Source: Treponema sp. (GTDB taxonomy: Bacteria; Spirochaetota; Spirochaetia; Treponematales; Breznakiellaceae). From it: a DNA stretch of 36,454 nt. The stretch is taken from NCBI GenBank assembly GCA_031257105.1, contig JAIRPG010000112.1, positions 1 through 36,454 of the forward strand, in the 5' to 3' direction. Below are positions 33,371 to 36,454 of the stretch, piece after piece (within the stretch, counting starts at the first letter, position 1; every line of letters starts with the position of its first letter). The notes beneath the pieces were generated by a model. The model did no database searches, had not been told where the DNA came from, and was given only the letters and a program-made list of their open reading frames with translations. Made by a program: the position numbers and the translations under genes.

Positions 33371-35103
33371 CCTCGCCGCCGTCCGTTTTTATCTTCTTCC
33401 CGGATCTGGACACGGCGGATCTTGCCGCTGATGGTCTTGGGAAGCTCGGTAACGAATTCTACGATGCGGGGATACTTGTAGGGGGCGGTGGTCTTTTTGA
33501 CGTGGTTCTGTAGTTCCGTCTTGAGTTCCTCCGAAGGAATCCAGCCCTTTGCGATGACGATGGCGGCCTTGACCACCGTGCCCCGGTCGGGATCGGGCGT
33601 CCCCGTGACCGCACATTCCAGCACTGCCGGGTGTTCCATCAAGGCGCTTTCCACCTCGAAGGGGCCAATCCGGTAGCCGGAGCTTTTGATCACATCATCG
33701 GCGCGGCCTACAAACCAGTAGTAGCCGTCCTCGTCCCGCCAGGCCATGTCCCCGGTGTAATAGACGCCGTCATGCCAAACGCCGGAGGTAAGGGTTTCGT
33801 CCCGATAATAGCCGCCAAACATGCCTATCGGTTTCCGTTTATCGGTACGCACCACGATCTGGCCTTCCTCGCCCATGTCGCAGGAGCTTCCATCTTCCCT
33901 CAAGAGGTCGATGTCGTACCCGGGGGAGGGTTTGCCCATGGAGCCGGGCTTGGGTTCCAGCCAGGGGTAAGAGCAGAGGGCGACCGTGAGTTCTGTCTGA
34001 CCGTAACATTCCCGGAGTTTGAGCCCCGTACCTTCCTGGAACCGTTCGTAGATCTCCGGGTTCAGGGGTTCCCCGGCTACGGAACAGTGTTCCAGGGCGG
34101 AAAAGTCGTACTTTTTAAGATCTTCCTTGATAAAGAAGCGGTAAATCGTGGGCGGGGCGCAAAAACTGGTGATGCGGTATTTACTGATAACCTCCAGCAT
34201 GGCGGAAGGGACAAAGCGGTCGTAGTCGTATACAAAGACTGCGGAACCGCAGAGCCATTGGCCGTAGATCTTCCCCCAGGCGGCCTTTGCCCAGCCCGTG
34301 TCCGCCACGGTGAGGTGAAGCCCTCCGGGCCTGACCTGCTGCCAGTATTGCGCGGTGACGAGGTGCCCCAATGGATAGGCGAAGTCATGGCGTACCATCT
34401 TGGGCATTCCCGTGGTGCCCGATGTAAAATAGAGGAGCATGATGCCGTCGTTTGCGGAGGCGCTGACGGGCCGCGTAAAATCCTCCGGCGCGGCGGCGGA
34501 TCGGGCGTTGAAATCTTCCCACGGTTCCGCTTCGGCCTGGAAAGCCCCGGCGGCGCGGGCCGGAATATCCAGATCCGGCGGCGTATGGACAGAGCGGACA
34601 AACGCCTTGTACCGCACCGTCCCGTTTCCCTCAGCGCGAAGTTTTACCAGGGCTTCATCCACCCGGAGCATCACCTCCTCGTCATCCACACAGACAATAG
34701 CGGCGATGTCCGCAGCCTTACAGCGGTAAACAATATCCTTGACGGTCAGGAGGTGGGTGGCGGGAATGGCAATAGCGCCGATCTTATGAAGGCCCAGAAG
34801 AACCGGCCAGTATTCATAGCGCCGTTTGAGGATCAGCATAACGGGATCGCCTTTGCCAATACCTGCGGCGCGGAATACATTGGCCGCCCGGTTGGAAAGG
34901 CTTTTGATACCGGCGTAGGTAAAAACTGCCTCAGCGCCCCGTTCGTCACACCACACGAGGGCCGTATCGTCGGGCTGATCCGCCGCTCGAACATCGACAA
35001 CATCGTATGCGAAATTAAAATTTTCCGGTATGGTAACGGAAAAATGACGATAAAAATCCTCATAGGAATCAAATTCAGCGCGGGACAAAAAACGTTCCAG
35101 CAT
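33367..35103 (-). CDS. AMP-forming acyl-CoA synthetase (medium-chain/acetyl-CoA synthetase-like)
   Basis: 578 residues with all adenylate-forming motifs: LLYFTSGTTGMPKM (about 224-237, phosphate loop), ECYGQTE (about 370), YYTGDMAWRDEDGYYWFVGR with the ribose-binding Asp, DDVIKSSGYRIGPFEVE hinge, and KTISGKIRR with the catalytic Lys near 562. It resembles acetyl-CoA synthetases and the ACSM medium-chain group more than long-chain ligases; the exact acyl substrate (acetate, propionate, butyrate or an aromatic acid) cannot be read from the sequence. GAGGAG lies 5 nt before the ATG. It is 14 nt after a cupin regulator, a pairing that suggests substrate-responsive control. Confidence 0.93.
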   Translation of the reverse strand: MLERFLSRAEFDSYEDFYRHFSVTIPENFNFAYDVVDVRAADQPDDTALVWCDERGAEAVFTYAGIKSLSNRAANVFRAAGIGKGDPVMLILKRRYEYWPVLLGLHKIGAIAIPATHLLTVKDIVYRCKAADIAAIVCVDDEEVMLRVDEALVKLRAEGNGTVRYKAFVRSVHTPPDLDIPARAAGAFQAEAEPWEDFNARSAAAPEDFTRPVSASANDGIMLLYFTSGTTGMPKMVRHDFAYPLGHLVTAQYWQQVRPGGLHLTVADTGWAKAAWGKIYGQWLCGSAVFVYDYDRFVPSAMLEVISKYRITSFCAPPTIYRFFIKEDLKKYDFSALEHCSVAGEPLNPEIYERFQEGTGLKLRECYGQTELTVALCSYPWLEPKPGSMGKPSPGYDIDLLREDGSSCDMGEEGQIVVRTDKRKPIGMFGGYYRDETLTSGVWHDGVYYTGDMAWRDEDGYYWFVGRADDVIKSSGYRIGPFEVESALMEHPAVLECAVTGTPDPDRGTVVKAAIVIAKGWIPSEELKTELQNHVKKTTAPYKYPRIVEFVTELPKTISGKIRRVQIREEDKNGRRRG

Positions 35104-35117
35104 GGTTTCTCCTCAAC

Positions 35118-35672
35118 CTAAAAGATAAAGGCCAGGAACCGGGCGTTGTTCCCATCCAGGGCCTTCATTCCATGGGGTTCGGTGGAATCGTAATAGATAC
35201 AATCCCCCGGCCCCAGTTCTATTTCATGGCCTCCCACAGAGATAAGAAGCCTCCCGTCTAGCACATAGTCAAATTCCTGCCCGGGGTGGGTGTTAAGGGA
35301 GAGCGGCTTCCCCTCCGTATCAGCGCTTGCTTCCACCATAAAGGGCTCCGCCTTTTTCCGGTGAAAATTGTAAGCCAAATTTCGGTAGGTATACATAGGC
35401 CGGCGGCTCACTTCCGGGGCGCCGCCGGCGCGGGTCACGCAGAACGTCTTGAGCCGGGAAGGTTCGCCGCTTACCAGTTCCGTCAAATCTACCTTGAACC
35501 GGGCGGCAATCTCCACCAGAACGCCGATAGGGAAGTCGGCCTCTCCCGCTTCCCAGCGATTGTATTCACCGGGATCAAACCCTAACTCTGCGGCTAGGGT
35601 TTCGGCGGAAATTGCTTCTATTTCCCGTAATACCCGTACCCGCTCAATAATATCCCGCGATGTTTCGGACAT
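35118..35672 (-). CDS. XRE-family regulator with C-terminal cupin sensor domain
   Basis: 184 residues. An N-terminal HTH_3 domain (about 7-62; AISAETLAAELGFDPGEYNRWE has the helix-turn-helix) is joined to a cupin_2 domain (about 105-182). The cupin part has HPGQEFDYVLDGRLLI and a GPGDCIYYDSTEPHG stretch holding the metal-site His and Glu residues. Such proteins bind DNA and sense a small ligand with the cupin. It starts the probable operon and is directly upstream of the acyl-CoA ligase, so a carboxylate or its CoA ester is a reasonable ligand guess. GAGGAGG precedes the ATG. Confidence 0.93.
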   Translation of the reverse strand: MSETSRDIIERVRVLREIEAISAETLAAELGFDPGEYNRWEAGEADFPIGVLVEIAARFKVDLTELVSGEPSRLKTFCVTRAGGAPEVSRRPMYTYRNLAYNFHRKKAEPFMVEASADTEGKPLSLNTHPGQEFDYVLDGRLLISVGGHEIELGPGDCIYYDSTEPHGMKALDGNNARFLAFIF

Positions 35673-35753
35673 AAAGCCTCCTCGAATCTTCTGCTCTACC
35701 GTACTATAGAAAGACGCAAACTGTAAACGAGGCCAACATTTGTGAATTTTCTA

Positions 35754-35782
35754 TCGACAGAACAAAAAAACCGTCCTATAAT
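35754..35782 (+). promoter_or_regulatory. Sigma-70 promoter of glgC
   Basis: TCGACA (35754-35759), 17-nt spacer, perfect TATAAT (35777-35782). Transcription would start near 35789, leaving a leader of about 75 nt. It is divergent from the HTH-cupin gene, whose own promoter I could not define. Confidence 0.75.
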
Positions 35783-35863
35783 TGAAATGATCTTATAGAG
35801 ACTGTCGCGGACCAAAGCTCTGTGACAAAAATTAACGGCCCTTTCATCTAAAGGAGGAATGTC

Positions 35864-36454
35864 ATGGCAGAAGTTTTATCCATCGTATTAGGCGGCGGGA
35901 AGGGTACCCGCCTATTCCCCTTAACGCAAGCCAGAGCAAAACCGGCGGTTCCCTTTGGAGGGAAATTCCGGTTGGTCGATATTCCCATTTCAAATTGTAT
36001 CAACGCCAATCTCAGACATATCTACATATTAACCCAGTTCAATTCGGCATCCCTCCACCTTCATTTAGCCCAGACCTATATCTTCGATGTATTCTCCACC
36101 GGATTTGTGGAAATTCTCGCTGCCGAACAGACCTTTGAACACTCAGGCTGGTTTGAGGGAACCGCCGATGCGGTACGAAAGAATTTTGTCCATTTTAGAA
36201 CTCAGAATCCCTCATATTACCTCATCCTCTCCGGCGACCAGCTTTACCGTATGGATCTCCAGGATCTGCTCAAAAAACACAAGGAATCCGGCGCTGCCAT
36301 CACTATCGCCTGTACGACGGTGAACCGGGAAGACGCGAGCCAGTTGGGAATCCTTAAAGTGAACAAGAACAACCAAATTACCGAATTTATGGAAAAACCG
36401 GGCCCTTCCAAAGATATAAGCTCCTTCAAGGCTCCGGCGGAACTACGGCGGGAT
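35864..36454 (+). CDS. glgC: Glucose-1-phosphate adenylyltransferase, 3' end beyond window
   Basis: 197 codons are visible before the right edge, with no stop. The start at 35864 has a textbook AAAGGAGGAATGTC in front. The nucleotidyltransferase signature VLGGGKGTRLFPLT (8-21) is intact, with the KPAVPFGGKFRLVD allosteric/ATP region (27-40), WFEGTADAV and SGDQLYRMD (metal-binding Asp). It makes ADP-glucose for glycogen synthesis. Roughly half of the expected ~420-430 residues is present. The match includes plant/cyanobacteria-like features (ISNCINANLRHIYILTQFNS), as is common in spirochaetes. Confidence 0.96.
   Translation, partial: MAEVLSIVLGGGKGTRLFPLTQARAKPAVPFGGKFRLVDIPISNCINANLRHIYILTQFNSASLHLHLAQTYIFDVFSTGFVEILAAEQTFEHSGWFEGTADAVRKNFVHFRTQNPSYYLILSGDQLYRMDLQDLLKKHKESGAAITIACTTVNREDASQLGILKVNKNNQITEFMEKPGPSKDISSFKAPAELRRD

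Noticed and set aside
33631-35121. 496-codon plus-strand open frame opposite the acyl-CoA ligase
   Set aside because: It arises from codon bias of the minus-strand gene, which has all catalytic motifs; the antisense product resembles nothing.

Overview
The window looks like chromosomal DNA of a spirochaete of the Treponema lineage, probably a free-living or gut-associated relative with moderate GC rather than a T. pallidum-like pathogen. This is an inference. It rests on a periplasmic-flagellum core flagellin (FlaB) behind a sigma-28-type promoter, the very long spirochaetal GreA (about 900 aa), a divergent PRPP synthetase, several TPR/HEAT/VWA envelope-type proteins, lipoproteins with relaxed lipoboxes, and complete-looking branched-chain amino acid genes that host-restricted treponemes lack.

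Layout. 1-765: 3' part of an AraC-family regulator, cut by the window edge. 776-2857 (minus): three tandem paralogous lipoproteins behind a possible leader peptide and hairpin. 3046-5058 (minus): GH42 beta-galactosidase. 5059-5481: a 423-nt gene-free region holding a beta-galactosidase promoter and a canonical sigma-28 promoter followed by a long, hairpin-rich flagellin leader. 5482-6342: flaB, followed by two inverted repeats, the second a clear intrinsic terminator. 6615-7454 (minus): type II pantothenate kinase, divergent from a small membrane/coiled-coil protein (7562-7795). A 19-bp perfect palindrome at 7845-7886 follows. 7931-9577 (minus): secreted parallel beta-helix protein.

9631-14732 (minus) reads recA - ilvN - leuA - cimA as closely spaced genes: DNA repair followed by committed steps of leucine and (via citramalate) isoleucine synthesis. 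The RecA here carries a repetitive, AT-hook-containing C-terminal tail of about 100 residues. 14853-16022: PRPP synthetase-like gene. 15986-17784 (minus): TPR membrane protein and rpe. 17886-23182 (plus): TPR protein, giant GreA, and a VWA/TM protein with a pentapeptide repeat linker.

35672-23168 (minus) is a near-continuous run of twelve genes: HTH-cupin regulator, acyl-CoA ligase, rbfA, truB, ribF, rpsO, pnp, dut, lptF, lptG, tgt and a HEAT-repeat exported protein. Six junctions overlap; five of these are 4-base ATGA or GTGA overlaps. It combines ribosome maturation, tRNA/rRNA modification, RNA decay and envelope lipid transport. glgC begins at 35864 and runs off the right edge.

No CRISPR, IS element, prophage, tRNA or rRNA was seen. 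The most interesting signals are regulatory and architectural: four genes (bga, coaW, rpe, rbfA) have no Shine-Dalgarno but a -10 box only 6-9 nt before the ATG, suggesting recurrent leaderless transcription; a long structured flaB leader; a RecA AT-hook tail; a RibF whose flavokinase half appears degenerate; and a dispersed palindromic element seen twice.
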